8,851 nucleotides of DNA from an uncultured Campylobacter sp. (GCF_938018145.1 NZ_CALIII010000421.1:1-8851), one strand, 5' to 3'; numbered from the stretch's first letter, positions 1-6,471 are shown. Numbers and translations are program-made. Notes: generated from the sequence alone by a model not told the origin.

Positions 1-7
1 ATTTTCC
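1..7 (-). promoter_or_regulatory. Shine-Dalgarno after rplR, presumably for rpsE
   Basis: On the minus strand the rplR stop runs straight into TAAGGAAAAT, where AAGGA is a Shine-Dalgarno overlapping the stop codon. In the conserved spc gene order the next gene is rpsE (S5). Its start lies outside the window, so this is inferred from context only. Confidence 0.45.
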
Positions 8-364
8 TTATAGTTTGATACCGTTTTCACGTAATGCGTCTGCAAAAGCCGCTATCACACCGTGATACAAATAGCCGTTTCTGTCGAATAATGCCGTTTC
101 TATTTTTTTAGCTTTTAGAGTTTTTGCAAATTCTTTAGCCAAAGTTACGGCGCCTTCTTTGTTTGCTTTTACGCCTAGTTTTCTGCCGTCAGCTGCCGCT
201 ATAGTTACGGCTGCTACGTCGTCGATAGCTTGGACGTAAAGAGTTCTGTTTGATTTGAAGATAGAAATTCTAGGCAATACCGCAGTGCCGGAAATTTTGG
301 CTCTGATTCTTCTTTTTCTCTTGATTCTAAGAGCGAGTTTTCTTTTTAATACATTTGCTGTCAT
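8..364 (-). CDS. rplR: 50S ribosomal protein L18
   Basis: L18 binds 5S rRNA and, with L5, anchors it in the central protuberance of the 50S subunit. The 118-residue product has the usual length and layout. A very basic N-terminus (about residues 6-24, rich in Lys and Arg) is followed by the conserved core [19 protein letters not shown] (about 31-49), the DRNGYLYHG motif (about 94-102) and the typical C-terminal segment [13 protein letters not shown]. The start is the ATG at 364, preceded by AAGGGA, which overlaps the end of rplF. It lies 10 nt after the rplF stop and follows L6 exactly as in other spc operons. The stop is TAA. Nothing is odd about the gene itself. Confidence 0.98.
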   Translation of the reverse strand: MTANVLKRKLALRIKRKRRIRAKISGTAVLPRISIFKSNRTLYVQAIDDVAAVTIAAADGRKLGVKANKEGAVTLAKEFAKTLKAKKIETALFDRNGYLYHGVIAAFADALRENGIKL

Positions 365-374
365 TATCTATCCC

Positions 375-911
375 TTACTTCTTAGATGTCTTACCGGCTT
401 TGCGGATGATGCGCTCTTCTACGTATTTAACGCCTTTGCCCTTATACGGTTCAGGCGGTCTGTACGCTCTGACTTGAGCTGCGATCTGGCCTACCACTTG
501 CTTATCGTCGCCTTTGATAGTTATGATGTTTTTCTCTACGCTGATTTCAACGCCTTTTGGCACTTCGTGATTTATCGGGTGAGAAAATCCTAAAGTAAGC
601 TCAAGCACTTGGCCTTTAGCTGCGGCTTTGTAACCGACGCCGTTGATCTCAAGCTGGCGAACAAAACCTTTTGTGATGCCGATGACGATATTGTTTGCAA
701 GCGCTCTATAAGTGCCCCAGTAGGCTCTATCTTGTCTCTCGTCGCTCTTTGGAGAAAATACTATGTGAGCATCTTCGACCTTGACGTCTACGTGCCCTTT
801 TGTGTCAAGCTCTTTTAAATGAGCGCCTTTTTTAAATTTAAGGACGTTGCCTTCTACGCTGACTTCTACTCCGCTTGGAATAGCTATCGGCTGTTTTCCT
901 ATACGTGACAT
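375..911 (-). CDS. rplF: 50S ribosomal protein L6
   Basis: L6 binds 23S rRNA helix 97 near the sarcin-ricin loop and supports the factor-binding site. The 178-residue product begins [17 protein letters not shown], the classical bacterial L6 start. It carries the duplicated L6 fold, with the second-half signature [17 protein letters not shown] at about residues 147-163, and ends in a basic tail. The start is ATG, preceded by AAGGA with a 6-nt A-rich spacer. Its upstream neighbour rpsH is 510 nt away, whereas every other junction in this cluster is 14 nt or less. It must therefore be reached by read-through of that gap or by a promoter within it. I see no strong sigma-70 match just upstream; the best is a weak TATGGT about 60 nt before the start. 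Confidence 0.98.
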   Translation of the reverse strand: MSRIGKQPIAIPSGVEVSVEGNVLKFKKGAHLKELDTKGHVDVKVEDAHIVFSPKSDERQDRAYWGTYRALANNIVIGITKGFVRQLEINGVGYKAAAKGQVLELTLGFSHPINHEVPKGVEISVEKNIITIKGDDKQVVGQIAAQVRAYRPPEPYKGKGVKYVEERIIRKAGKTSKK

Positions 912-1027
912 TTTTTTCCTTTTTACTTGTCTAGGGTATGTCTACTTTTACGAATGGATACCGCAATACCATAAAAATAGAAATGAATCGAAGCGATAAA
1001 AACCGCCTCAAACACTTTAATTTTCTC

Positions 1028-1039
1028 GTCAAATTTGAC
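1028..1039. repeat. 12-bp perfect palindrome, copy 1
   Basis: GTCAAATTTGAC is a perfect palindrome. An identical copy starts 47 bp further on at 1075. Perfect dyads of this kind could be protein-binding sites. They may equally reflect the general over-use of CAAATTTG in non-coding DNA of this group of Campylobacter. Confidence 0.7.
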
Positions 1040-1074
1040 TAGCCTTTTTTTGGATTTATTTCCTAAAATTTGGC

Positions 1075-1086
1075 GTCAAATTTGAC
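1075..1086. repeat. 12-bp perfect palindrome, copy 2
   Basis: This is the second identical copy of GTCAAATTTGAC, preceded by GGC and followed by ATCG. Related half-words (AAATTTGACGGCG near 1190, GAGTCAAATTCC near 1241) continue the theme towards the tandem repeats. Confidence 0.7.
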
Positions 1087-1098
1087 ATCGTCGTTTTT

Positions 1099-1147
1099 AA
1101 ATTTAGCTTTGGCAAATTTGGGTAAATTTGCAAGCCAAGCTAAATTT
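1099..1147. repeat. 49-nt nested inverted repeat (two-level stem)
   Basis: The outer arms AAATTTAGCTT (1099-1109) and AAGCTAAATTT (1137-1147) are perfect 11-bp complements. Inside them GCAAATTT (1112-1119) and AAATTTGC (1124-1131) form a perfect 8-bp stem around the 4-nt loop GGGT. An asymmetric internal loop (2 nt against 5 nt) joins the two levels. No U-tract follows on the minus strand, so it does not look like an intrinsic terminator. It would fold in a transcript from either strand. Confidence 0.75.
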
Positions 1148-1148
1148 G

Positions 1149-1173
1149 GGAAGCTTTTTAAATTTGAGCTTCC
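1149..1173. repeat. 7-bp inverted repeat with 11-nt loop
   Basis: GGAAGCT (1149-1155) and AGCTTCC (1167-1173) are perfect complements around an AT-rich loop containing AAATTTG. The repeat starts 1 nt after the 49-nt nested stem, so the two would stack side by side in a transcript. Confidence 0.6.
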
Positions 1174-1206
1174 GATTTTAAATTTTATAAATTTGACGGC
1201 GAAAAT

Positions 1207-1234
1207 TTTTCGTAAATTTTATAAATTACGAAAA
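1207..1234. repeat. 9-bp inverted repeat at the distal edge of the 63-bp units
   Basis: TTTTCGTAA (1207-1215) and TTACGAAAA (1226-1234) are perfect complements with a 10-nt AT loop. It straddles the end of the third 63-bp unit, close to the register of the smaller hairpins at the other two unit junctions. A 15-bp word (TAAATTTTATAAATT) within it, at 1213-1227, is repeated exactly at 1179-1193. Confidence 0.6.
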
Positions 1235-1409
1235 CCTGCCGAGTCAAATTCCATTTTAAAGATTTAAAAACGATGCCCCGCTGTAAATCCAGCAAGCTCA
1301 CCGCTTCAAGCTTCTTTTTAAGGTAATCTAAAACGCTACTCCGTCGTAAATACGACAAGCCTACCGAATTAGATTGCATTTTCAAGGATGCAACAACGAT
1401 GCCCCGCAT
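1221..1409 (-). repeat. Three imperfect 63-bp tandem repeats
   Basis: Read on the minus strand, the units are 1409-1347, 1346-1284 and 1283-1221. They align without gaps. Conserved blocks are GCGGGGCATCGTT at the start (GACGGAGTAGCGTT in unit 2), TTAAAA or TTGAAAATG in the middle, and GGCTTGTCGTATTTA-like ends (AGCTTGCTGGATTTA in unit 2). Because 63 is a multiple of 3, one frame stays open across all units. It would give three 21-residue repeats beginning MRGIVVASLK, RRSSVLDYLKK and QRGIVFKSLK. That frame could start at ATG 1409, 12 nt past the rpsH stop, but it has only a weak GGA as a ribosome site and runs into AT-rich filler. I therefore call this a repeat array rather than a gene. Whether the unit is dispersed elsewhere in the genome cannot be seen here. 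Confidence 0.7.
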
Positions 1410-1417
1410 CGTTGTTG
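1391..1417 (-). repeat. Perfect 12-bp hairpin immediately after rpsH
   Basis: CAACAACGATGC (1391-1402) and GCATCGTTGTTG (1406-1417) are perfect complements separated by 3 nt. On the minus-strand transcript the loop is GGG, and the stem begins 4 nt after the rpsH stop codon. The 3' arm is also the start of the first 63-bp unit. There is no following U-run, so it is a poor intrinsic terminator. It could act as a barrier to 3' exonucleases or as a processing or attenuation element between S8 and L6. Confidence 0.75.
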
Positions 1418-1421
1418 TCCA

Positions 1422-1817
1422 TTACCACACAGAGCAGAGGATTTCGCCGCCTACGCCAGCTTTGTGAGCGTCTTCATTGCTCAAAACGCCTTTGCTGGTG
1501 CTAACGATGATCGTTCCGTAGCCGTTTTTAAATCTCTTGATCTCGTCTTTTCCCTTATAAACGCGGCGACCCGGGCTTGATACGCGCTTAAGCTCGTTAA
1601 TCACGCTTCTGCCGTGCTCGTCGTATTTTAGAACTACGTTTATAAATTTCTTTTTATCTTCTTCTACGACGTTGTAGCTCTCGATATAGCCTTTAGCCGC
1701 AAGGATAGATAAAGTAGCCTCGACGACGTTTGAATGAAGAAGCTTTGTAGTTTCAAGTCTTCTCATTGCGGCGTTTCTAATGCGAGTTAGTCCGTCTGAA
1801 ATTAAGTCGTTTAACAT
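1422..1817 (-). CDS. rpsH: 30S ribosomal protein S8
   Basis: S8 binds 16S rRNA helix 21 early in 30S assembly, and in E. coli it is the translational repressor of the spc operon. The 131-residue product starts [19 protein letters not shown], the usual S8 N-terminus. It ends with the diagnostic block [19 protein letters not shown] followed by [11 protein letters not shown] (about residues 101-131). The ATG start has AAGGAAGAG just upstream and sits 9 nt after rpsN. This is the last gene of the tightly packed part of the cluster; a 12-bp hairpin starts 4 nt after its TAA. In E. coli S8 represses through an RNA site near L5. I did not identify such a site here. Confidence 0.98.
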   Translation of the reverse strand: MLNDLISDGLTRIRNAAMRRLETTKLLHSNVVEATLSILAAKGYIESYNVVEEDKKKFINVVLKYDEHGRSVINELKRVSSPGRRVYKGKDEIKRFKNGYGTIIVSTSKGVLSNEDAHKAGVGGEILCSVW

Positions 1818-1826
1818 TTCTCTTCC

Positions 1827-2012
1827 TTACCAGCTTGCTTTTTTTAGACCCGGGATTAGTCCCTCGTTAGCCATTTTTCTTAGGCATACGCGGCAAATTC
1901 CAAAATCTTTATAAACCGAATGCGGACGTCCGCAAATTTGGCATCTCGTATAGCCGCGAACCGCAAATTTAGGCTTTCTGGCAGCCTTTGCTATCATTGA
2001 TTTTTTCGCCAT
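1827..2012 (-). CDS. rpsN: 30S ribosomal protein S14, zinc-binding short type
   Basis: S14 sits in the 30S head and is needed for late assembly. At 61 residues this is the short form, and it keeps two CXXC pairs (Cys24/27 and Cys40/43) that coordinate zinc. The 'C-minus' form found in E. coli is about 100 residues and lacks them. The start chosen is ATG 2012 ([16 protein letters not shown]), which matches the family. An upstream in-frame start would add 13 unrelated residues from inside rplE. AAAGGAAAG lies in the last codons of rplE, and the rplE stop is one base from this ATG (TAATATG), so translation is probably coupled. Zinc-dependent S14 is sometimes paired with a zinc-free paralogue under Zur control; none is visible here. 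Confidence 0.97.
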   Translation of the reverse strand: MAKKSMIAKAARKPKFAVRGYTRCQICGRPHSVYKDFGICRVCLRKMANEGLIPGLKKASW

Positions 2013-2013
2013 A

Positions 2014-2559
2014 TTACTTTCCTTTCGCAAACGGCAAACCAAATAGCTCAAGCAATTTGAATGCCTCTTTGTCGCTGTTTGTCGTCGTGACTATAACTAT
2101 ATTCATACCGTGAGTGCGTAAAATCTTATCGTACTCGACCTCAGGGAACATTAGCTGCTCGTTAAGACCGAAGTTGTAGTTTCCGCGTCCGTCAAAGCCG
2201 TCTTTTGGAAGGCCTCTAAAGTCCTTAACTCTCGGTAGCGCGATAGAGATTAGTTTGTCTAAAAACGCAAACATATTCTCTTTTCTAAGCGTTACTTTTA
2301 CGCCAACAGGGAAACCCTCGCGCACTTTAAAGCCAGCAACCGATTTTTTAGCGTCGGTAACTACGGCTTTTTGTCCAGCTATTAGCGAAATAGTATCGGC
2401 GATGTTTTGAAGTTGCTTTTGATCTTTAGCAGATTCGCCAGCGCCTACGCTTATCACGATCTTTTCGATCGCAGGGATTAGCATAGGATTTTTGATGTCG
2501 AATTCTTTAGCCAAAGCAGGCTTTACGACCTCGTTATATTTAGCTTTTAATCTATTCAT
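2014..2559 (-). CDS. rplE: 50S ribosomal protein L5
   Basis: L5 binds 5S rRNA and contacts the P-site tRNA and the S13 bridge from the central protuberance. The 181-residue product has typical length. Clear signatures are [11 protein letters not shown] (about 33-43), the [20 protein letters not shown] block (about 63-82), [20 protein letters not shown] (about 109-128) and the C-terminal [16 protein letters not shown]. The ATG start is 2 nt after the rplX stop (TGAAAATG), with GAGGG inside the end of rplX serving as its ribosome site. The junctions on both sides are tight, consistent with coupled translation. Confidence 0.98.
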   Translation of the reverse strand: MNRLKAKYNEVVKPALAKEFDIKNPMLIPAIEKIVISVGAGESAKDQKQLQNIADTISLIAGQKAVVTDAKKSVAGFKVREGFPVGVKVTLRKENMFAFLDKLISIALPRVKDFRGLPKDGFDGRGNYNFGLNEQLMFPEVEYDKILRTHGMNIVIVTTTNSDKEAFKLLELFGLPFAKGK

Positions 2560-2561
2560 TT

Positions 2562-2798
2562 TCAGCCCTCAACTTTTGCAACGTTTGAGATATCAATAGG
2601 CATCTCTTTATTGATAAAGCCGCCGTTTGGGGTCTTTTCGCTAGGTTTTATAGCTTTTTTTGCTACCTTGCAGCCCTCGACGATGACTTGTCCTTTTTTG
2701 GCTAGGACGGATAAAATTTTACCTGTTTTACCTTTGTCGTCGCCTGCGATGATCTTAACGGTATCGCCTTTTTTTACTTTAAATTTAACGTTAGCCAT
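2562..2798 (-). CDS. rplX: 50S ribosomal protein L24
   Basis: L24 is an assembly initiator that binds the 5' end of 23S rRNA and sits near the exit tunnel. The 78-residue product carries an N-terminal KOW motif, [20 protein letters not shown] (about 9-28). Typical L24 elements follow: [20 protein letters not shown] and [10 protein letters not shown]. It is shorter than the roughly 104-residue E. coli protein, lacking most of the C-terminal extension. The ATG overlaps the rplN stop by one base (TAATG), and a strong GGAGGTG lies 5 nt upstream. It ends in TGA. Confidence 0.98.
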   Translation of the reverse strand: MANVKFKVKKGDTVKIIAGDDKGKTGKILSVLAKKGQVIVEGCKVAKKAIKPSEKTPNGGFINKEMPIDISNVAKVEG

Positions 2799-3166
2799 TA
2801 TAACACCTCCGGAGCAAGCGAAACGATTTTCATAAAGTTAGCGTATCTAACCTCACGGCCGACCGGTCCAAAGATACGAGTACCGATAGGCTCGCGTTTG
2901 TTATCTAGGATGACGGCTGCGTTTTCGTCAAAGCGGATTAGCGAGCCGTTATCTCTTTGAACCTCTTTTTTAGTTCTAACGACGACTGCTTTTACCACTT
3001 GACCTTTTTTGATCTTACCGTTTGGAAGCGCCTTTTTGACCGAGCAGATGATAACGTCGCCAAGCGTCGCGTATCTTCTCTTGCTGCCGCCCAAAACTTT
3101 AATGCACATTAGCTCTTTCGCGCCGCTATTGTCGGCGACCGTAAGCCTCGTAAAAGATTGTATCAT
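2798..3166 (-). CDS. rplN: 50S ribosomal protein L14
   Basis: L14 binds 23S rRNA at the subunit interface, forms inter-subunit bridges and is the docking site of the silencing factor RsfS. The 122-residue product is full length and highly conserved. It starts [20 protein letters not shown] and includes the [21 protein letters not shown] region (split about 45-65), [12 protein letters not shown] and [13 protein letters not shown]. The start overlaps the rpsQ stop by one base (TAATG), preceded by GGGGG, and its own stop overlaps rplX in the same way. This gives two successive TAATG couplings. Confidence 0.98.
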   Translation of the reverse strand: MIQSFTRLTVADNSGAKELMCIKVLGGSKRRYATLGDVIICSVKKALPNGKIKKGQVVKAVVVRTKKEVQRDNGSLIRFDENAAVILDNKREPIGTRIFGPVGREVRYANFMKIVSLAPEVL

Positions 3167-3417
3167 TACTCAACCCCCGTCGCTAAAATAGTCTTTAAGC
3201 GGAAAGATTTTCTCGCGCTTAGCGGTCTGCATTCGATAGCTACGACCGTATCGCCCGCTTTTGTTTCGTTCTTTTCGTCGTGAATCATATATTTTTTAAA
3301 GCGTTTTACGAATTTGTGGTATCTTGGGTGCATAACGCGTCTCTCAACCAAAATCGTAGCCGTCTTATCGCCGGCCTTTTGTAAAACGACACCTTGAATT
3401 TCTCTTTTTAATGCCAT
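3166..3417 (-). CDS. rpsQ: 30S ribosomal protein S17
   Basis: S17 is a primary 16S rRNA binding protein of the 30S body with an OB fold. The 83-residue product has the expected length. It contains the motifs [20 protein letters not shown] (about 5-24), [15 protein letters not shown] (about 25-39) and [20 protein letters not shown] (about 55-74). The ATG start follows GGGGTGA and lies 10 nt after rpmC; its TAA overlaps the rplN ATG. It is an ordinary member of the cluster. Confidence 0.98.
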   Translation of the reverse strand: MALKREIQGVVLQKAGDKTATILVERRVMHPRYHKFVKRFKKYMIHDEKNETKAGDTVVAIECRPLSARKSFRLKTILATGVE

Positions 3418-3427
3418 TTCTCACCCC

Positions 3428-3613
3428 TTACTTTGAAGCGCTAATTGCAGTGTTGATTTGCGCTATTTCCTTGCGGACGGCGCTAATCTCGTTAGGGTTG
3501 CTTAGCTGCATAGTTTTTAGCTTTTGTCTTAAAGTAAATAAAAGCACCTTTTTCTCTTTCAATAACGCGTTAAGTTCTGCAACGCTTTTGTCTTTAATAT
3601 CAGTATATTTCAT
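3428..3613 (-). CDS. rpmC: 50S ribosomal protein L29
   Basis: L29 is a two-helix protein near the tunnel exit that contributes, with L23, to docking of the signal recognition particle and trigger factor. The start chosen is ATG 3613, giving 61 residues ([20 protein letters not shown]), as in Campylobacter L29. An in-frame GTG at 3619 would add two residues, but GAGAGA lies 6 nt before the ATG and would be almost on top of the GTG. The gene overlaps the end of rplP by 14 nt, the largest overlap in the cluster. Conserved [20 protein letters not shown] and the C-terminal [10 protein letters not shown] segment confirm the family. Confidence 0.96.
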   Translation of the reverse strand: MKYTDIKDKSVAELNALLKEKKVLLFTLRQKLKTMQLSNPNEISAVRKEIAQINTAISASK

Positions 3614-4025
3614 TTTCACTCTCTCGCGTTACGATTTTAGTCTTAAACGGAAGTTTGTGGATCGCTAGGGTTAGAGCTTCACGCGCTAATTCCTCATCTA
3701 CGCCCGCCATTTCGACTATTATACGACCTGGTTTTATGTTCATAACCCACTCTTCGACTCCGGCTTTACCTTTACCCATACGAGTTTGTAGAGGTTTTTT
3801 GGTTAGCGGCTTATCTGGGAAAACTCTGATCCAAGTTTTAGCCTGGCGTTTTACGTGGCGGGTTAGAGCCACACGAGCCGCTTCGATCTGGCGCGAATTT
3901 ACGCGGCCTGCTTCTACGGCTTTTATTCCGATCTCGCCCATAGCAAGATCAGCGCCGCGAGTAGCTTTACCGCGGTTTCTGCCTTTCATCTGTTTGCGAA
4001 ATTTAGTTCGTTTTGGCATCAACAT
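3600..4025 (-). CDS. rplP: 50S ribosomal protein L16
   Basis: L16 helps shape the A-site and supports 50S function near the peptidyl-transferase centre. The 141-residue product begins [19 protein letters not shown]. It contains [19 protein letters not shown], the [16 protein letters not shown] block, [13 protein letters not shown] and [12 protein letters not shown], and ends ESENEIY. This start is preferred over Met3 because AGAGG lies about 9 nt before it, and because Campylobacter L16, as I recall it, has the same MLMPK start. It starts 2 nt after rpsC, and its last codons contain the start of rpmC. Confidence 0.98.
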   Translation of the reverse strand: MLMPKRTKFRKQMKGRNRGKATRGADLAMGEIGIKAVEAGRVNSRQIEAARVALTRHVKRQAKTWIRVFPDKPLTKKPLQTRMGKGKAGVEEWVMNIKPGRIIVEMAGVDEELAREALTLAIHKLPFKTKIVTRESENEIY

Positions 4026-4027
4026 GA

Positions 4028-4729
4028 TTATTTACCTCTTCTTGCTCTGCGCGGTTTTTTATCGGCTTTTTCTTCTTCGTTCTTTTCAGGTTGAACGCCT
4101 TTTTGAAGAACCTCGCCTTTAAATATCCACACTTTTATACCTATGTTTCCATAAGTCGTATGCGCTTCGGCAACGCCGTAATCGATCTTAGCTCTTAGAG
4201 TGTGAAGCGGAACGCGACCCTCTAAGTACCACTCTGTTCTAGCGATCTCAGCGCCGCCAAGACGTCCTGCAACTGAAATTTTGATACCTTTAGCGCCTGA
4301 TTTTTGAGCGCCTTGGATAACTTTTTTCATCGCGCGTCTAAATGCAACGCGTTTTTCAAGCTGCATAGCTACGTTTTCCGCAGCTAGTTGAGCCGAAGCT
4401 TGAGCTTTTCTTTCTTCTTTGATATTTACGTTTACTTCTTTGTTGATCAGCTTTTGGATATCCTCTTTAAGCTTCTCTACGTCAGAGCCCTTTTTGCCGA
4501 TGATAATACCAGGGCGAGCTGCTACGACGGTTACGCGAATTTTCTTAGCGGTTCTCTCGATCAAAATTTGAGAAACGCCCGCGTAGTAAAGTTTCTTTTT
4601 CAAGAAAGCGCGAATTTTGTAGTCTTCGCCGATATTTTCAGCCAAAGTTCCTTTAGCAGGAAACCATCTTGACTCCCAGTTGCGGTTTATTCCTAGTCTT
4701 AGACCTATCGGATTTACTTTCTGACCCAT
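4028..4729 (-). CDS. rpsC: 30S ribosomal protein S3
   Basis: S3 lines the mRNA entry tunnel of the 30S head and has a role in mRNA unwinding. The 233-residue product starts [20 protein letters not shown]. It has a KH RNA-binding domain with the GxxG loop in [16 protein letters not shown] (about 72-87), and the C-terminal domain signature [20 protein letters not shown] (about 144-163). It ends in a charged, basic tail ([15 protein letters not shown]). The start is ATG, with GGAAG in the last codons of rplV; the rplV stop is one base upstream (TAATATG). Confidence 0.98.
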   Translation of the reverse strand: MGQKVNPIGLRLGINRNWESRWFPAKGTLAENIGEDYKIRAFLKKKLYYAGVSQILIERTAKKIRVTVVAARPGIIIGKKGSDVEKLKEDIQKLINKEVNVNIKEERKAQASAQLAAENVAMQLEKRVAFRRAMKKVIQGAQKSGAKGIKISVAGRLGGAEIARTEWYLEGRVPLHTLRAKIDYGVAEAHTTYGNIGIKVWIFKGEVLQKGVQPEKNEEEKADKKPRRARRGK

Positions 4730-4730
4730 A

Positions 4731-5063
4731 TTACGCTTCCTTCTTTTCAGGTTTAGATACTTCTACTAAGATATGAGAAGTCGGTTTGCGGATTCTGCTT
4801 GCGCTTCCTCTCGCTCGCGGTCTAAATCTTTTTAATACTGGGCCCGCATCCACGCGGCAGCTTGTTACGATAACCTCTTCAGGCTCGAATCCGCCGTTAG
4901 CTACCGCAGAGCTGATAGCCGTAGCGATAAATTTGGCGCCGCGGTTTGGCATAAAGCTAAGGCTAGCTAGCGCAAATTCTGCGTTCATGCCTTGTACTTC
5001 TCTTGCGATTAGTCTAGCTTTAGTCGGAGATAGTCTTACGAATTTAATAATTGATTTGCTCAT
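4731..5063 (-). CDS. rplV: 50S ribosomal protein L22
   Basis: L22 lines the peptide exit tunnel, and its extended beta-hairpin, together with L4, forms the constriction where macrolides act. The 110-residue product matches the bacterial family: [20 protein letters not shown] (about 8-27), the hairpin region [19 protein letters not shown] (about 68-86), then [16 protein letters not shown]. It matches the E. coli length but is shorter than the C. jejuni protein as I recall it, which has a long Lys/Ala/Thr-rich tail; here only KPEKKEA follows the core. AAGGGG precedes the ATG, overlapping the rpsS stop region. Confidence 0.98.
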   Translation of the reverse strand: MSKSIIKFVRLSPTKARLIAREVQGMNAEFALASLSFMPNRGAKFIATAISSAVANGGFEPEEVIVTSCRVDAGPVLKRFRPRARGSASRIRKPTSHILVEVSKPEKKEA

Positions 5064-5072
5064 CTTATCCCC

Positions 5073-5354
5073 TTACTTACCGATTTTCTTTTGCACTGAG
5101 CCTTTGTGACCCTTAAATGTGCGCGTAGGAGCAAATTCGCCTAGTTTATATCCGATGTGGTTTTCCGTAACGTATACTGGAATGAAACTCTTGCCGTTAT
5201 GAACGTTAAACGTTAGGCCTATCATTTCAGGCACTATCGTGCTGCGTCTAGACCATGTTTTTATCGGCTTGTTGTCGTTAGCTTTTTTAGCGGCAACGAC
5301 TTTTTTCATTACATGCTCATCGACAAAAGGTCCTTTTTTGAGTGATCTTGCCAT
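5073..5354 (-). CDS. rpsS: 30S ribosomal protein S19
   Basis: S19 lies in the 30S head with S13 and contacts the large subunit through intersubunit bridges. The 93-residue product starts [19 protein letters not shown]. It contains [19 protein letters not shown] (about 31-49), the [20 protein letters not shown] block and the closing [13 protein letters not shown] motif, all diagnostic. The ATG is 2 nt after the TAG stop of rplB, with AAAGG inside the end of rplB. Confidence 0.98.
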   Translation of the reverse strand: MARSLKKGPFVDEHVMKKVVAAKKANDNKPIKTWSRRSTIVPEMIGLTFNVHNGKSFIPVYVTENHIGYKLGEFAPTRTFKGHKGSVQKKIGK

Positions 5355-5356
5355 CT

Positions 5357-6187
5357 CTATTTACCTTTCCTTCTTGAAATTATAAGCTTATCGCTAGCCT
5401 TTTTGCGGCGAGTCTTAGCACCTTTGGTCGGTTTACCCCATGGAGTAACAGGATGACGGCCTGAGTTTTTCTTGCCCTCACCACCGCCGTGCGGGTGATC
5501 TACCGGGTTCATCGCAGAACCGCGAGTTTGAGGACGGATACCTCTGTGGCGATTACGTCCGGCTTTACCGATAGTTACGTTCGCCCAGTCTTCGTTACCT
5601 ACTACGCCGATACTAGCCATGCACTCTGCGAGTACTTGTCTCATCTCGCCGCTTGGCAAGCGAAGCATTACGTATTTTTCCTCTTTACCCATTAGCTGAG
5701 CATAACCGCCGGCTGAACGAGCCATCTGAGCGCCCTTGCCCGGTTTTAGCTCCACGTTGTGTACGATAGTACCAACCGGGATGTTTCTTAGTTTCATCGC
5801 GTTGCCAGGTTTTATGTCTAGACCCGCTTCGGCTGCTGCTACAACATCGCCAACGTTTAGTCCGTTTGGTCTGATGATATAGCGTTTTTCGCCGTCTTTA
5901 TAAGCGATAAGCGCGATGCGGCAGTTTCTGTTCGGATCGTACTCGATAGCTTCGACTTTACCTTCGATACCGAATTTGCGGCGTTTAAAGTCGATGATTC
6001 TATAAAGTTTCTTCGCTCCGCCTTCTTTATGTCTAGAAGTTATTCTACCATTGCTATTTCTACCGCCGCTTACAGGGATCTTTACAAGCAGGCTTCTCAC
6101 GCTAGGTTTAGCAGTGATATCCTCGCTTGATAAGCCCGTCATAAATCTGCGGCTAGGTGTATAAGGTTTATAGGTTTTTATCGCCAT
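5357..6187 (-). CDS. rplB: 50S ribosomal protein L2
   Basis: L2 is one of the largest and most conserved 50S proteins. It is needed for subunit association and sits close to the peptidyl-transferase centre. The 276-residue product has the full domain set. The N-terminal region starts [15 protein letters not shown], and [20 protein letters not shown] marks the OB-like RNA-binding domain. The C-terminal domain contains the near-invariant [13 protein letters not shown] loop (about 226-238), including the conserved histidine implicated in activity. A basic tail ([18 protein letters not shown]) ends it. The start has a strong GGAGG in the end of rplW, whose stop is one base away. It is the only gene here that uses TAG. 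Confidence 0.99.
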   Translation of the reverse strand: MAIKTYKPYTPSRRFMTGLSSEDITAKPSVRSLLVKIPVSGGRNSNGRITSRHKEGGAKKLYRIIDFKRRKFGIEGKVEAIEYDPNRNCRIALIAYKDGEKRYIIRPNGLNVGDVVAAAEAGLDIKPGNAMKLRNIPVGTIVHNVELKPGKGAQMARSAGGYAQLMGKEEKYVMLRLPSGEMRQVLAECMASIGVVGNEDWANVTIGKAGRNRHRGIRPQTRGSAMNPVDHPHGGGEGKKNSGRHPVTPWGKPTKGAKTRRKKASDKLIISRRKGK

Positions 6188-6188
6188 C

Positions 6189-6470
6189 TTACGCCTCCGT
6201 GTTTTCTAGGCTTGAGCCTTCAGGCAACTGAACGTAAAATTTCTTTATCTCGTTGCGTTGTCCTTCTCTTCCTTTGAAACGCTTAACTTTTCCGTCGATT
6301 CTAAGCGAATTTACGCGAAGCGGCGTTACTCCAAAATACTCTTTCAAAATTTCTTTCAGCCTATTTTTAGTCATCTTAGGCGAAGTTTGTATAACGACCA
6401 CGCCTTGCTCTTGAAGACCGAGAGTTTTTTCCGTATATAAAATCGTTTTGATATCAGTTATATCTGCCAT
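6189..6470 (-). CDS. rplW: 50S ribosomal protein L23
   Basis: L23 sits at the tunnel exit and is the docking site for trigger factor and the signal recognition particle. The 93-residue product shows family features: [20 protein letters not shown] near the N-terminus, then [19 protein letters not shown] (about 32-50) and [18 protein letters not shown]. The E. coli-type N-terminal LRAPHVSEK is replaced by LYTEK. The ATG is one base after the rplD stop (TGAAATG), with AGAGG in the end of rplD as ribosome site. Confidence 0.97.
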   Translation of the reverse strand: MADITDIKTILYTEKTLGLQEQGVVVIQTSPKMTKNRLKEILKEYFGVTPLRVNSLRIDGKVKRFKGREGQRNEIKKFYVQLPEGSSLENTEA

Positions 6471-6471
6471 T

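Larger units (their letters stand above)
912..1421. other. 510-nt non-coding, repeat-rich gap splitting the spc gene cluster
   Basis: This stretch separates rpsH from rplF, which are normally adjacent. It is AT-rich, and AAATTTG/CAAATTT words and inverted repeats crowd its middle. Three parts can be seen: a 12-bp hairpin plus 63-bp tandem units next to rpsH (1221-1417), a palindrome-rich AAATTTG block (1028-1230), and about 115 nt of unremarkable sequence before rplF (912-1027). Short open frames occur on both strands, but none has a good Shine-Dalgarno or a recognisable product. No terminal inverted repeats with target duplication, transposase remnant, tRNA or intrinsic terminator with a U-tract was seen. 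Confidence 0.85.

Noticed and set aside
912..1027. Internal promoter for rplF
   Set aside because: TATGGT about 60 nt upstream is the best -10 candidate but lacks a good -35, extended -10 or periodic T-tracts. It is too weak to annotate.
1070..1267. Plus-strand open frame of 65 codons in the gap
   Set aside because: It starts with a TTG, has no ribosome site, and its Lys/Phe/Asn/Leu-rich product is what AAATTTG-rich DNA gives in any frame.
1185..1409. Minus-strand open frame of 74 codons over the 63-bp repeats as a real gene
   Set aside because: It has only a weak GGA upstream, runs from repeat units into AAATTTG filler (ending in KIYEKFSPSNL), and matches no protein family I know. The open frame follows from the period of 63. 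It is kept as a finding, not annotated as a gene.
1391..1417. CRISPR array or intrinsic terminator at the rpsH-proximal repeats
   Set aside because: The 63-bp units are contiguous and diverged, with no identical repeats separated by unique spacers, so they are not CRISPR. The hairpin lacks a U-run, so it is not a standard terminator.
1988..2051. Upstream start for rpsN giving a longer S14
   Set aside because: The 13 extra residues derive from the overlapping end of rplE. The family start [11 protein letters not shown] has its own ribosome site.
3655..4122. Long plus-strand open frame opposite rplP and rpsC (155 codons)
   Set aside because: It is antisense to two certain ribosomal protein genes, with no family resemblance or ribosome site.
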